From contig JBBHKE010002380.1 in assembly GCA_037447655.1 (NCBI GenBank), positions 65,914-129,913 on the forward strand: a stretch of DNA of 64,000 nt. Direction: 5' to 3'. Below the pieces are notes generated by a model that saw nothing but the letters and a program-made list of their open reading frames with translations, was not told where the DNA came from and did not search any database. Made by a program: the position numbers and the translations under genes. Below are positions 41,100 through 53,261 of this stretch, piece by piece (position 1 is the first letter of the stretch; every line of letters begins with the position of its first letter). Source of the stretch: Zygnema cylindricum. Its lineage: Eukaryota > Streptophyta > Zygnematophyceae > Zygnematales > Zygnemataceae.

Positions 41100-43581
41100 A
41101 TGGGCCCACCGTCTAGGATGCCCACATTTAATGGGACTGGATTCATCTACTAGGAAAGTATAATGATAGGAGCCCTATGTGAGAAAATATTTTGGGGAAT
41201 AGTGAGTGGGCGAGTGAAGCGCCCATACGGTCCTGCTATCCCTCTAGGGTTTGCAGGAAGCAGATTTGGTAGGAAACCAGATCCACCGCCATCAGAGGAC
41301 TCAGAGGACGGAGAAAGCGTCGTGATGCAAAAAGGGAAAGAAAAAGAGAAAACCACACGTATAGTAACCGGATCTTCTTTCATGTCTCCTATTCCGAGGA
41401 ATGAGGAGAATGACATCGATACCTAGGACTACAACAACATGGCGGCCAAGAACTTTGTCCTCCGTTATGTCACACAAGGACTCATAGGTCCTCATTTGCA
41501 CGTGGAAAGGGCATCCAATCTGTAGGATGCGCTTATAGAGATCTACCGTAGCGGTAGTATTCAGAAGCAGAAGCTAGCAGATCAAAGGATTTATGGATAC
41601 TTTCACAAAGGAGAGAAGATGCTTTATTTCTGCAATGAGCTGGCTATACTCTTCATGGAGTTAGAATGTGCCGAAAAAGTAGAAACCGAGAAGGTAAAGG
41701 TTCACTGCTTACTCATGAAACTACCCGATGAGTATGAGAACATTGTGAACCGGGTACAGGATCTGTAGGACTCCAGGTGGATATGGAATTCGGTAGTTGG
41801 TATGATCCTCGTTAGAGAGAACAGAATCGAAATCCGGAGGGGAGTTAAGAGTAGACAAGCCTTGGCGGTCGGAGCAAGTTGGAGAAACAAAGATTCATGG
41901 AAACCCCTTGGAAACCATGGAGGGGAAGATCAGAAAAATCACTCCGATGAGTTCGGAACAAGGCGACCCAAGGGGCTTTGTCATTTTTGCAAGAAACCCG
42001 GGCATTACATGACGGAATGTACCAAACTGACCAAACTTCGGATAAAGGAGGGGTAGACCGGGGGTCAGCCACGAGGGAAGAAAAAAACACTTGTCACGCA
42101 GGTACTCGAGGAGGAATCGGATGAGGAGGACGGCGAAATTTTTTTGGATGAGGAGTTGGAGGCTAAGACATAAGTCAAAATCCCACGAAAGCAGAAATGT
42201 GCTTTCGGTGGACAGAAAGGTGAAGGAGGTTGGATTGTAGATTCATGTGTATCCATGCATATGTGCAAGGATAAGCATCTGTTTACTAAGCTGAGAAAGA
42301 TCCCTAAAGTAGAGATTGAATATGGGGATGGGAGGGTAATGACCACTACTTATGTAGGATCGGTAGATCTGAAAGTCACAGTGGAGGGAAAAACCTCAAT
42401 AGTTATGTTCTTCGATGTATTGTTTATTCCGGAGTTAAATAAAAGCCTTATCTCTACATTTGTAATAGATGAAAAATGATTTGAAAGTAGCACCAGAAAA
42501 GGAGTCTTTACAGCTAGCTTTGAGGAAGATGTGTATTTCACTGCTGAGAAAGGTAAGCCAAGGAATGTTCAGGCTTGCTTTAAGTAATGACAAACTCAAA
42601 CTTTACTATGCTGGTGTCAATGATATTATGTTGTGGCATAAGAGACTTGGGCATGTGAATCTAGAAAAGTTAAAAGAAATGAAAAAGTTGGGAGTAGTTG
42701 AAGGGATACGCTTTGGGGGAAAATGATAATGTGAGTGATTGCAGTGGGTGTGCTCAAGGTAAAGCACATAGATTACCATTCCCTAACGAAGCAACTTATA
42801 AAGGAGAAAAAATTCTTGATTTGGTACACACGGACATTTGGGGACCGGCGAGAGTGCCATCACCCGGAGGCAAAAGATTTATGCTAACTATTATTGATGA
42901 TTGGTCCTAGTACTCTCGGGTTTACTTCATGAAAAACAAATCAGAAACTCCGGAGTATTTCAAACATTATAAGGCATGGACCGAGAAACTTCACGAGACC
43001 CGAATAAAGAGAGTAAGAAGTGACGATGGAGGGGAACATACCTCCAATCAGTTTGAGGAGTTCTTACGGGAGGACGGTGTTCATCATCAAAACACAGTTC
43101 TAGAAAACCCAAAACAGAATGGTGTTGCCGAGAGATTGAATAGGACACTAAATGATAGTGCCCGAAGTATGTTGTCAAATAAAAGGATAAGAAAAAGATT
43201 TTGGGCAGAAGCTATGAATTGTGCTAATTATTTGAGAAACAGAGTACTAACTTCGGCGGTGAAAGGCCAAAATCCATATGAGAAATGGACCAGACGAAAA
43301 CCAAATCTATCTCACTTAAAGGTTTTCGATAATAAAGTCTTCAGTTTAGATACAGATAAATCAAACTAGAAACTAGATCCTAAAGGGAAACCCAGATACT
43401 TGCTAAGATATGATGAGGATGTAAAAGGGTATAGAGTGTACGATCTAAAGAGAGAAGATATAATTTCAGTAAAGCATCTGGTAGCTATGGATGAAGGGAA
43501 GTCGGTAGATCCCTTTAAATCCTCAAAGTTAGTCAGAATCAGATTTGAGTCAAACAATTCTGATGACTTTCATCTTCCTAA
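41100..43581 (+). pseudogene. Element C: gag, protease and integrase, heavily broken
   Basis: It starts MGPPSRMPTFNGTGF at the ATG in the PBS and meets a TAG within 20 codons. The zinc knuckle CHFCKKPGHYMTEC lies at about 41980-42020. The protease site reads DSCVSMHMC instead of DSGAS, so the Gly of the active loop is lost. GAG-pre-integrase is WHKRLGHVNL and CSGCAQGK. Integrase has TIIDDWS, RSDDGGEHTS and NGVAERLNRTLN. At least ten stops or frameshifts. Confidence 0.8.
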
Positions 43582-43800
43582 TGAAACTGTGAGACCTCCA
43601 TAAGTCCTCAGAGTGAACAGCTTCTAAAAAGCCTCTAGGATAACTTTGACCCCTTTGTGTTTCAGCAAGAACAACTTTCACCTTGGCAGACAAAAACACT
43701 GACCACTTTTACCCCTCTGAAAGCAAGACTCTCCTGAGTCGATAGCAAAAAGAATCTTTGAATTTGATCCCCTGAGCAGTAAGTTATGGAGGGTCAAAGT

Positions 43801-44704
43801 TGTTGTTTTTGGATAGCTTTAAGTCTCAGCAAATTTATAGGACGGCGGAAAAATAGATCTATATGGACACGCGTCGTCACTTGAATGACAGTGCAAGTTT
43901 TTGAATGGTAACAACAACGCAGCTGCGACGCAAATGGAACAAGCGCAGCTGCGGTTATTTTTATATGGTCTGTATGGACGAACGCAGCATGGGACGCAAC
44001 AAGTCAAACGCAACTGCAGATATTTTGGTACATGACAACGCAGTTGCTACGATACAAGACAAACGCAGCTGCGGCTAACTTTTGTATGTGATAACGCAGT
44101 TGCTACGAAGCTGCGGATATTTGACTATAATCAGGAATTGGACTGTGCTACTGCGGTTGATCTAAATCAAGTCAACAGACGAGATTCACTTAGCTAGGCG
44201 AAAAGTATTTGAGCAAATCACCTGTATAGGATTCTCAGTCATATTGAGTGTACAGTGATAGATTAGTTCCTAGCGTAAGTAGGAGCACTTAGACCTTAGT
44301 GGCAGTTTAGTTCTTTTGGATGTATCGTTTTGGAAAACTTGTATCGGCGGTACAGCACTATGTAGTACGACAACTGAGTGAAGAGTATAAGACTTAGGAC
44401 ATAGAACATTTTATGTATCTAGACTTCCAGATTGTGTAATCTGCAAACTATTTTTGGGAAAACTCTGAGTTGCATATCTTGGTGTATATTGGATCAATTG
44501 AGCTGAAACTTTGGGAGTTGTCAGTCTTTGTGATATTCTATAATGTGGTATAGTTTGAAGCAGTTTGATTGATTGTATCAGATTTGGTGAGCTGTAGAAA
44601 ACAACTCTTTGATAGGATTGTTGATAAGCTTTTGTGAGTGAGATTATATCTACTTCCACTACTACTCCTTATGCTCCACCTGCTCCAGTGGTTGTAGAAC
44701 AACA
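43801..44704 (+). repeat. 5' LTR of element D
   Basis: It contains a cluster of ACGCAGCTGCG / ACGCAGTTGCTACG motifs between about 43915 and 44125, each including the palindrome CAGCTG or a variant. TG..CA ends. The 3' end is part of the gag frame (PPAPVVVEQQ). Confidence 0.9.
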
Positions 44705-44719
44705 GGTTATGGGCCCACC
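44705..44719 (+). promoter_or_regulatory. Primer binding site of D, half initiator tRNA-Met type
   Basis: GGTTATGGGCCCACC directly after the LTR, identical to A and B although the LTRs are unrelated in sequence. Confidence 0.85.
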
Positions 44720-45545
44720 ATGAAGAATTCCTATTTTCTCGGGAGAAAAATACGCGTATTGGGCGGATATGGTGGAAACTCACTTTGAAAATGTTAATCT
44801 TTTGGATATTTTGGATGGTTCACTAGCGGAATCAGATCCGTCATGGTCAAAGAAAAATTCGCAAGCTCGGTCAATTTAGAAGTTTTGTATTTCAAAAGAA
44901 TTGGCTATGTCATGGATAAAAATGAAAAAGGCGATCGATATCTGGAAATCTCTCAAGGATGATTTTGAAAAGGCTAATGTACATGAGGAGATATTTTTGG
45001 CTGGACGAATTTGGGACTTCAAATAAACGAGTGGCATAATGGCTGAATATTGTAACAAATTTCGAATACTAATAGATTTTTATGCTTGTGCACGCGGATC
45101 TTTTCCTCAGTTTCAGCAGGCTGCTTTGCTAATGAGGGGTTTTCCTAATACTATGAGAGCAGCGTCTGATAGGTTGAAACAAAAAGATAAAGCTAGCTGG
45201 ACACTACAATTAGCTATTAATTTGATATTAGAAGAGGAGGCAGATTCTAAAATTCTTAATGGTGAAAAACAAGTGGAGGCATTTTACACAGAATTTGACA
45301 AAAAAGGTCATTTGAATCAGCAGAGAATCAGTTTAATCTGAATCAGAATCAGTTTAGACAGTTTAATCCAAGAGGAAATAGATAATCTTTCAATGCTTGT
45401 TTTTATTGTAATGAAAAAGGTCATGGATACAAATTTTGTCCTAAGCTTAAAAAAGCTAATGAAACAGGTCTATATAGGCCTGGTTGGCAGTAGAGCCAGT
45501 TTCATCATGGCTTCACAGGATCGTCACAACGAGGAAATGCACTAT
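44709..45545 (+). pseudogene. Element D: gag, broken
   Basis: It begins MGPP and then a TGA; RIPIFSG and YAYWADMVETHFENV follow in the same frame. 45039-45341 is open and gives a UBN2-type gag segment (FRILIDFYACARG, LMRGFPNTMRAASDR). A zinc knuckle is readable near 45390-45435 (CFYCNEKGHGYKFC) in another frame. Several frameshifts. Confidence 0.75.
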
Positions 45546-45547
45546 AC

Positions 45548-46824
45548 TTGGCGTCTTCATCTCATCATGACAAGTCTCTCTCACTCTCTAACGAAGAGGA
45601 TGATGATCTATTTGCAATGGGGGCAGCAATGGAGGGCGCTAAAGACAATGGATGGATAATGGACAAGGGAGCATCGGCCCACATGTGCTGGAACAAGGCC
45701 GTTTTCAAAAATCTGAAATCAACACCAGAGAAAAATATCTACTATGCATGTGGAATGAGTGTGCAAACGCGGGCTGTTGGTGATGTCTTCTTGCTAGGTG
45801 ATGTAGAGGGTAAGGTTGTTAAGAGAACTCTTCATAATGTTCTTTATGTCCCAGATTTTAAGAAAAATATGTTCTCAACTTCTTTGGTAGAAAGTAAAGG
45901 GTTTGAGGTCAATTTGAAACACGGCAGGCAGGTTGTTAGCAAAAATGGAAAAATTGCAGTTACGGGAACTAGAGATGCCAACAAAATGTATCGAATAGAT
46001 ATGCCGGATAATAAAGAAAATGATTTTTTGTATTCTGGTGCATTATCCTCAGATGAGCTGTGGCATAAAAAGTTAGGCCATGTGAATTATGATAGTATGA
46101 AAAACATGGTAAATGCTGGTAAAATAGAAGGTGTCACTGTGTCAAAACAGCCACCTAAAACGTGTGATGGATGTGCACTAGGAAAAATGCGCAGATTACT
46201 GTTTCCTCAAGAATCTGAACATAGGTCTACTAAACTTTTGCAACTCATTCATTCTGATGTTTTCGGTCCTGCAAAGGTACCATCTGCCGGGGGGATGAAA
46301 TATATGGTTAAGTTTACAGATGATTTTTTGAGGTTTACTAAGGCCTACTTCATGAAAGAAAAGAGTGAAGTCTTCACTCATTTTCAACACTACAAAGCGT
46401 GGGTGGAGAAACTACACGGTCTACCAATTTTGGAGCTTAGATCGGACAATGGCGGGGAATATACGTCAAAAGATTTTGAAAACTTCTTACTCAAGGAAAG
46501 TATAAGTCACAAATTGACTGTCCTATACTCTCCGGAACAGAATGGGTTCTCAGAAAGACTAAATATAACTATCACAGAAAGCTCTAGGTCCATGCTTGCA
46601 GATAAGGATGTAGATCCGAAATTCTGGGCTGAAGCATTAAATTGTGCAGTTTATATCAAAAATATGATAGGTTCCAGATTGGTAGAAACCACTCCTTATG
46701 AGATCTGGACAGGTAGAAAACCGGATGTCAGTCACTTCAAAGTCTTTGGAAGTAAATGCTTTATTTTGGATACGTCCAATGATAGATGGAAAATGGAACC
46801 TAAAGGATTGCCGGACATTTTGTA
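45548..46824 (+). pseudogene. Element D: protease and integrase, one long frame
   Basis: About 425 codons open. The protease site reads WIMDKGASAHMC, with Lys in place of the Ser/Thr after the catalytic Asp. GAG-pre-integrase zinc ligands are complete (WHKKLGHVNYD, CDGCALGK). The integrase core has VKFTDDF, LRSDNGGEYTS and NGFSERLNITIT, so all three acidic residues remain. The frame ends at TAA near 46823, although homology (GYDDHSKGY) continues after it, so the stop is a lesion. Confidence 0.88.
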
Positions 46825-47039
46825 AGGATATGATGATCACTCTAAAGGTTATAGTGTGTTTGTTTTTGAGAGACAGAAAATCATTGTAGCAAAGAAAATC
46901 GTTGTGAAAGATGAACTAGACTCGATAGACTTATTTAAAATGACAGAGCAGTAGAAGCAGCAAAAAGTACAAGAATATGTCATTTTAGATAGCATCCATA
47001 ATATTGTCCACCAGATGCAAAATTCACCAGTGGTATGTA

Positions 47040-47158
47040 ACTCTGAGACCTCCATAAGTCCTCAGAGTGGACAGCTTCCAAGAAGCCTCTAGGATAATCC
47101 TGACCCCTTTGTGTTTAAGCAAAAATAACTGCCACCCTGGCAGACAAAAACGCTGACC
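47040..47158 (-). repeat. Fragment of an A-type LTR embedded in element D
   Basis: ACTCTGAGACCTCCATAAGT to GGCAGACAAAAACGCTGACCA matches the terminal ~120 bases of the A-family LTR in minus orientation. It interrupts D between integrase and RT. No second LTR end or duplicated flank is seen, so it is not a simple solo LTR. Confidence 0.85.
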
Positions 47159-47335
47159 AATGCACGGGATCTGTCAATTTCAACCTCAGAATTTCCGGGG
47201 GGAAGAAGATCCAGTAGCCGCCTGCAAGTAAGTTCTCACTTTGCCTACTCGGCAGCCTTAGGGGAGCCTCTGACCATCCGCGAAGCCTTCTCATCACCAT
47301 AGCGGAATCACTGGATCGAGGCGGCAAACGATGAA

Positions 47336-48841
47336 ATGAAATCGATCATGGAGGCTCAAACATGGGAGCTTGTGGACCTTCCTCCGGATCGAAAAGCGAT
47401 CGGCAGCAAATGGGTATTCAAGGTGAAGTTAAATCCAGATAATACCATTGAACGATACAAGGCTAGACTTTTAGCAAAGGGTTATAATCAAAAGGAAGGA
47501 ATTGACTTTGAAGAGACCTTTTCTCCTGTTGTAAGATTTCCAACAGTTAGGATTTTGCTATCTCTAGTTGCTATAGAAGATATGGAAATACATCAGATGG
47601 ATGTAAAGACGGCCTTTTTGCATGGAGAACTAGAGGAGACCATTTACATGCAGCAGCCTGAAATGTATGCAGAACCAAGAAAAGAGCACTTAGTATGTAA
47701 ACTGCAAAAATCATTGTACGGCCTAAAACAAGCCCCGAGGTATTGGAATCTAAAACTTGATGAATTCTTAACTGGTCCAGGCTTTAAAAGGATAAGCTCT
47801 GATCACTCCGTCTATGTTTTACAGGGTGAGGATGGAATAGTATATATAGTGGTATACGTAGATGATCTACTATTAGTCAGCAAATCAATGGCTGAAATTA
47901 AAAAAATTAAAATTGCTTTGAAATCACGGTTCGAGATGAAAGACCTCGGTGAGGCAAAATATATTTTGGGTATTCAGGTAGAGAGGGACAGGAAAACTAG
48001 ATTAATAAAATTGACTCAAAAGGAGGCTATTGGAAACATGTTAGATGAATATGAAATGCAGGGGGCAAAACGATGTGTAACAACAATGGAGTTTCGACAT
48101 AGGTTAGAGGGGGAAGAAACAGAAACGGGTGTTATTGTCAGTGAAATTTTTGAGTCAGGGGAGGATGATCTTATGACACTGATACCTTACAGACGGATAG
48201 TGGGAAGTTTAATTTATTTCATGAACTATACCCGTCCGGATATTGCTGCAGCAGTTGGGGTACTGAGCAGAAGTCTAAAGAATCCGAGGAAATCTGACCG
48301 TGATGCAGCAAGAAGAGTTTTAAGATACTTGGCAGGAACCAAAGACCTCAAACTCACACTAGGCGGAGGAGAAGTGAAGCCGGAAACATGGAGTGATGCA
48401 AGCTATGACGATATACCAAGTCAAAAATCCACCACGGGATTTGTTCTGCAAATTGGGAACGGGACTTGCTGTTGGAGCAGCAAACTTCAAAAGGTCACCG
48501 CACAATCGACAATGGAGTTAGAATATATGGCAGCAAGCTCGACCCTCAAAGAACTCCTATGGGTGAAATCAATGTTACAAGAATTGGGATACATGTAGGT
48601 TAGTCCACAGGTGATCTGGTGTGATAACCAAGCTGCCATTGCCATTGCTTCTAACCCAAGTCACCATTTCAAAAGCAAGCACATGGATGTAAGATTACAC
48701 TTTGTAAGAGAAAAAGTGTTCTCTAGAGTGATTAAATTATGCTATTTGCCAGATGCAAAAATGGTTGCTGATATGCTCACTAAAGCTCTTCCGGCTCCTA
48801 AGCTGAAGTATTGTAGGGACGCAATGGGATTAAGTGAATAG
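47336..48841 (+). pseudogene. Element D: reverse transcriptase and RNase H, one stop
   Basis: 420 codons are open to a TAG at 48596-48598, then 48611-48841 continues in the same frame. RT motifs: KWVFKVKLN, MDVKTAFLHGELEETIY (first Asp about residue 89), SLYGLKQAPRYW and YVDD at about 174-177. RNase H: WSDASYDD, STMELEYMA and WCDNQAAIAI. The TAG follows LQELGYM, just before the WCDNQ block, so without readthrough the RNase H lacks its last acidic residue. Otherwise well preserved. The start is not a true initiation codon; this is the C-terminal part of the polyprotein. Confidence 0.9.
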
Positions 48842-49002
48842 CTGAGTTGCTGTAGTGCTATACTGCTACGCTGCTCTAATCCAATAACACGGATATAATG
48901 GGACTACGTGACTTGCTAAATTGCTACGTTGCTATTCTACGATGCTGCGCTAGATCGACATCGCAGCTGCGCTGACATACTAAGTCTAAAGCTTTAGGGG
49001 AG

Positions 49003-49907
49003 TGTTGTTTTTGGAAAGATTTCAATCTCAGCAAATTTATAGGACGGCAGAAAAATAGATCTATATAGACACGCGACGTCACTTGAATCATAGTGCACGT
49101 TTTTGAATGGTACCGACAACGCAGCTGCGACGCAGATGGAACAAGCGCAGCTGCGGTTATTTTTATATGGTCTGTACGGACGAACGCAGCATGCGACGCA
49201 ACGGGTCAAACGCAACTGCGGATATTTTGGTACATGACAACGCAGTTGCTACGCAACAAGACAAACGCAGCGCGGATGAACTTTTGTATGTGATAACGCA
49301 GCTGCTACGAAGCTGCGGATATTTTTGAATACAAACAGGAATTGAACTGCGCTACTGCGGTTGATTCGAATCAAGTCAACGGACGAGATTCTCTAAGCTC
49401 GACGACAAGTATTTGATTAAATAACCTGTATAGGATTCTTAGTCATATTGAGTGTGCAATGATAGATTAGTTTTAGCGTGATCAGGTGCACTTAGACCTT
49501 AGTGGCAGTTTAGTTATTTTGGACGTATCTTGTAGGAACACTTGTATCAGCGCCACAGCACTATGTTGAAGTACAACTAAGTGAAGAGTATAAGACTTAG
49601 GACGTAGAACATTTTATGTATCCAGACTTCCAGACTGTGTAATCTGCAGACAGTTTTTGGGAAACTTCTGAGTTGCATATCTTGGTGTATGTTGGATCAA
49701 TTAAGTTGAAACTTTGGGAGTTGTCAGCCCTTGTGATATTCTATACTGTGGTATAGTGTGAAGCAATTTGGTTCATTGTATCAGATTTGGTGAGCTGTAG
49801 AAAACAGCTGTTTGATTGGATTCTTGATAAGCTTCTGTGAGTGAGATTATGTCTACTTCCACTACTACTGCTGATGCTCCACCTGCTCCAGTGGTTGTAG
49901 AACAACA
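49003..49907 (+). repeat. 3' LTR of element D
   Basis: Same structure as the 5' LTR, with the CAGCTG-rich cluster at about 49117-49320. Here the ATG that would begin the LTR-encoded gag N-terminus is intact (ATGTCTACTTCC at about 49849), while the 5' copy has ATATCTACTTCC. Confidence 0.9.
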
Positions 49908-50777
49908 AAAGTTGATCTTTTGTACAGAAGCTCTCTGGGAGAGAGGGTCTTATCTCCTAATTTTTCCAAGTCTTATCTCTCTCATAGACTCTATCTACTG
50001 ATGTACGGAGCCAATCATATTCCACTTCCGTACACAAAAGTACAGCTACCGGTGTACTTTTTGTACGAACATTGTACGACATGGCCTAAATGTCGACACG
50101 TGGTATATCTGGATTTGCTCCCTTAATTCTCGGAGATGCCGCGATCCAATATTATTCTGCCACGTGTCATCCGATGTGGCGGTGACCACAAACCGGCGAA
50201 ATCCTCTTTCGCGATCTCGGCGTTTATTCCGGCCGTCCGATTAAATTCAAATTTAATCGTAGCCGTAATAAATACCTGCGGGGTATTCGTTTCGCTAAAG
50301 AAACAAATGCGCGGTATTCGTTTCTTTATCCGTACCACAATCCATACTTTTACATTACTAAATCTATGTATCCCGCAAATAGTTTTAGTTAAATGAATTA
50401 TCCTACTTGGTAATGTATAACTAAATATCAAACCCAATAGTACGTTACACTAGGTCAAGACATAACGGATAAGGCTACCGGCTACCGGCTGCTTACCGTC
50501 CAGCAGATACCCGGATCAAATCTTGGGGGCAACACATATCCTTTTAGTAAATAAACCTCTAATGGTAAATAAACTAATATATATATTTCTCGTAAACCTC
50601 TGGATAGCCCAGGTAGCCATGGCTCTAGCTTCCTCTCCAATTTCTCAGTGACTGCGACAAGTTTGAGAAATTGGAGAGAGAAGTTAGAGGTAGATTGCCT
50701 CGACTTTTTTCTATATTTCTATTTAGACCTAGAAAATACTTTAAACGGACCATTAATTTCTAAACTCCCCTTATTTT

Positions 50778-51563
50778 CTAGTCAATCCTTAATTTCAGAC
50801 CACACTTCTCCCTGCTGAAAATTAGCTTAGGGGAAGGCACAGGTTTGGTCATCATATCTGCTACCATCTCACTATCTGGTAGGTACTCTAAACTGATTAT
50901 TTTGTTTTCTACTTTCTCTCTAACAAAGCTGAGTCTAATGTCTATGTGTTTGACTTTAAAATAATGTTTAGGATTGGCAAAAATAGCGATTGCTGCCTGA
51001 TTATCACAAAAAAAATTATGCACACCACTCTTAAGGTGACCAAACTCACCAAGCAAAGACTTGACCCACATCAATTCTTTTACAGCAGAGCAAGAAGCCA
51101 TATACTCAGCCTCCATGGTGGACTGAGCAATAACTTTTTGCTGTTTGCTACTCCAAAAGCAAGCCCCATCACCCACATATAATACATATCCAAAAGTGCA
51201 TCTTGTCATCGGAGCATCACCATAACTAGCATCACTCCAAGTAGTGATGTCAGTATTCTCCCCACCCAAATGCAACCATAGATCCCTAGTTCCTATCAAA
51301 TATCTAAGGACTCTCTTAGCTGCCTCCAAATCTCTCTTAGTTGGAGCATTTAGAATTCTACTATGCACTCCTACAGCTGCAGCTAAATCCGACCGAGTAC
51401 AATTCATAAAATAGATTAGACTTCCCACTACTTGTCTGTAAGGAATAGTCTGCATGAACTTCTGTTCTTCAGGAGATATAACCTCATCTAAAACTATGAC
51501 TCCTTCTTCCTCACTCCCCTCACTTCCCTTCTTCGACTCCATTGGAGTTTCGTCAAGATTCAT
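50778..51563 (-). pseudogene. Element E: RT C-terminus and RNase H
   Basis: About 261 codons open. TPMESKKGSEGSEEEGVIV corresponds to the end of RT, followed by IPYRQVVGSLIYFMNCTR, WSDASYGDAP, STMEAEYMA and FCDNQAAIAI (RNase H acidic residues kept), ending at the TAG before the polypurine tract. Truncated at 51563 by a junction with another LTR fragment. Confidence 0.88.
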
Positions 51564-51750
51564 TTTAATAAAACCTACCGCTATCTACTCCTGTTTCTTA
51601 AGAGAGCTTAGGCAGCCATGGCTCTAGCTCACTTTCCAGCCTTCAGTGACTACAAAAAGTGTGGGGGCTTAGAGAAGGGAGTAAGAGGCATGTTGCCTCT
51701 GCTATTTTTCCTATCCTAATAAATACCTAGAAAATACTCAAATATCAACA
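51564..51750 (-). repeat. LTR fragment F
   Basis: On the minus strand it starts TGTTGATATTTGAGTATTTT and contains GAGCCATGGCTGCCTAAG, matching the first ~190 bases of C-like LTRs (TGTTGAAATT..GAGCCATGGCTGCC). It abuts the broken end of element E, so a deletion or recombination joined the two. Confidence 0.65.
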
Positions 51751-51786
51751 AGCTGGGGGGGGGGAATTATAGGGGTCACTTCACGC

Positions 51787-52091
51787 TAGGGGAGTATTCT
51801 TCCCTTTAATTCCTTTGGTCATTTTCACCTTTATTCTTTTCCATGTTGTATATATATTTTTCCCTTCTCATTCATTTTCATTTGTATATATGTCTAGGAT
51901 ATGACTTTGTTGGTTGGGATGCATGTTCGCTCTTGCTTGTCTCTCATGCACGACAGCTGTCATGCCGCATGGTGTCGGTCGCGGGCATGCACGGATATTA
52001 AGGGGGGAAGAACTACGGCTCAAGAATTGACGAACGTCAAGGGAGCGTCCAAGCCGTACTATGGTCATACAAGAAGTACAACGGTACAGGT
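51787..52091 (+). repeat. LTR H, left part, split by element G
   Basis: TAGGGGAG at 51787-51794 looks like a polypurine tract directly before the LTR start. The sequence up to 52091 contains GTACTATGGTCATACAAGAA, similar to the middle of the C and B LTRs. The other part is 58827-59178. Confidence 0.45.
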
Positions 52092-53261
52092 TGTAATTTT
52101 ATGACCTCCATCGGTACACAAAATGTCCAGCTTATATGAAGCCTCTAGGATAATATTTGCACTTTTGGCTTTGGAAAAAAAAAATTGCCACCCTTGCACG
52201 CAAAACCTCTAACCGACTACTTTCCTGTGTAGCGTGGAATCCCTTGATTCCACAGCAAAAAGAATCATTGAATTTGCTCATCTGAGCATTAAGTTATGGT
52301 TGTTCAAAGACAACGAATTTATAGAGAATGCCTCTGAAGAGAGGATTTTCAAAAAAATTGTCTAATTCCTAAAAACCTACTCTTAACTACTCTGGACCAA
52401 TCAAAACATCGTACGCTAAATTATGTACAAACAAAGTATGGTAGCTGCTGTACTTTATGTACGGAAATATTCGGCACCACTCTCGGTCTACCACGTGGCA
52501 TACAAGTCATTGTCAATCTGTCTTTTTCTTCTCCGCCATCTTTTAGGATGATGCCACGCGTCATTTTCCTCTTTATTCACGAAGTAAGGTCAAATATTTT
52601 GTCTGGCATTCCGGCACTTACTTGTGCCGTCCGTTCGTGATTCGGTAATCAATATCGAGCGTCCGATCTTGACGGCGCCCCAAAAAAATGTAGACCGTTG
52701 AAATTATTTTACGTGTTGACTGTTTGAATTTCAACGGTCTTCGTCCCATGTTGACCGTTGAAAATCACGGCTCCTTTGCGAGGAGTCGATCACGGATGAA
52801 ATTTAATTTCGTCTGTTGAAGTTAAATGTCATTTCATTTATTTCGTGCGGTACAGTACTTCTGTACTTTCTTTCCCATGTTCGTTTTGTTTTGTTAGCCG
52901 TTAAATGACTTATGTCGCCGTATCACATTTTAAATATTTATCAAATGCATTACATGCAATAAACCTTCAAGACCTACCGAATAAGGTGGACGGTTGATTC
53001 GTACGACTTTCATTCGTGAGGTCACAGGATGAACTCCTGTCCCTAGCAGATATATTTTTGCAGAAGCTATATCGTCAACCTCTCTTCTCATCTGCCTGAA
53101 ACTCTATCTTCAACCTGTCTTCTCATTTGCCTCAAGCAGCCATGGTTGCCTGCAAGTTCTCATTGACTACGACAAGTATGAGAACAATAATATAACCATG
53201 GACTGACTAAGGAGATAGATTGTAAAATACCATTTTTCAACACTCCCCTTGTTTTCTAGTC

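Larger units (their letters stand above)
40109..43581 (+). mobile_element. Ty1/copia element C, 3'-truncated by element E
   Basis: 5' LTR 40109-41095 (TGTTGAAATT..TTTGCA, about 987 bp), PBS-like GATTATGGGCCCACC (41096-41110, one mismatch), then gag, protease and integrase in many short frames. The coding sequence runs until FHLPN at 43577 and is cut by the LTR of element E. Its RT, RNase H and 3' LTR are not found to the right of E, so they were lost. A close relative of A and B but more decayed. Confidence 0.85.
43801..49907 (+). mobile_element. Ty1/copia element D, full length, nested in the LTR of E
   Basis: LTRs at 43801-44704 and 49003-49907 (about 904 bp, TGTTGTTTTTGG..GAACAACA) are flanked by a perfect AAAGT duplication (43796-43800 and 49908-49912). 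PBS at 44705-44719; polypurine tract TTAGGGGAG before the 3' LTR. It is a different family from A/B by LTR sequence, but uses the same PBS and has the same domain order. The LTR halves are visibly diverged (several percent), and the gag and linker contain stops. Confidence 0.95.
43582..51563 (-). mobile_element. Ty1/copia element E: LTR plus RNase H remnant, split by element D
   Basis: An A-type LTR on the minus strand runs 43582-43800 and resumes at 49913-50764. Element D sits between the parts with its 5-bp duplication. 50778-51563 is the adjoining coding end (end of RT and RNase H). The right side stops at 51563 in TPMESKKG, so the 5' two thirds and the 5' LTR are missing. The LTR terminus next to the coding part reads TTAG rather than TGTAG. 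E lies inside the pol of element C. Confidence 0.85.
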
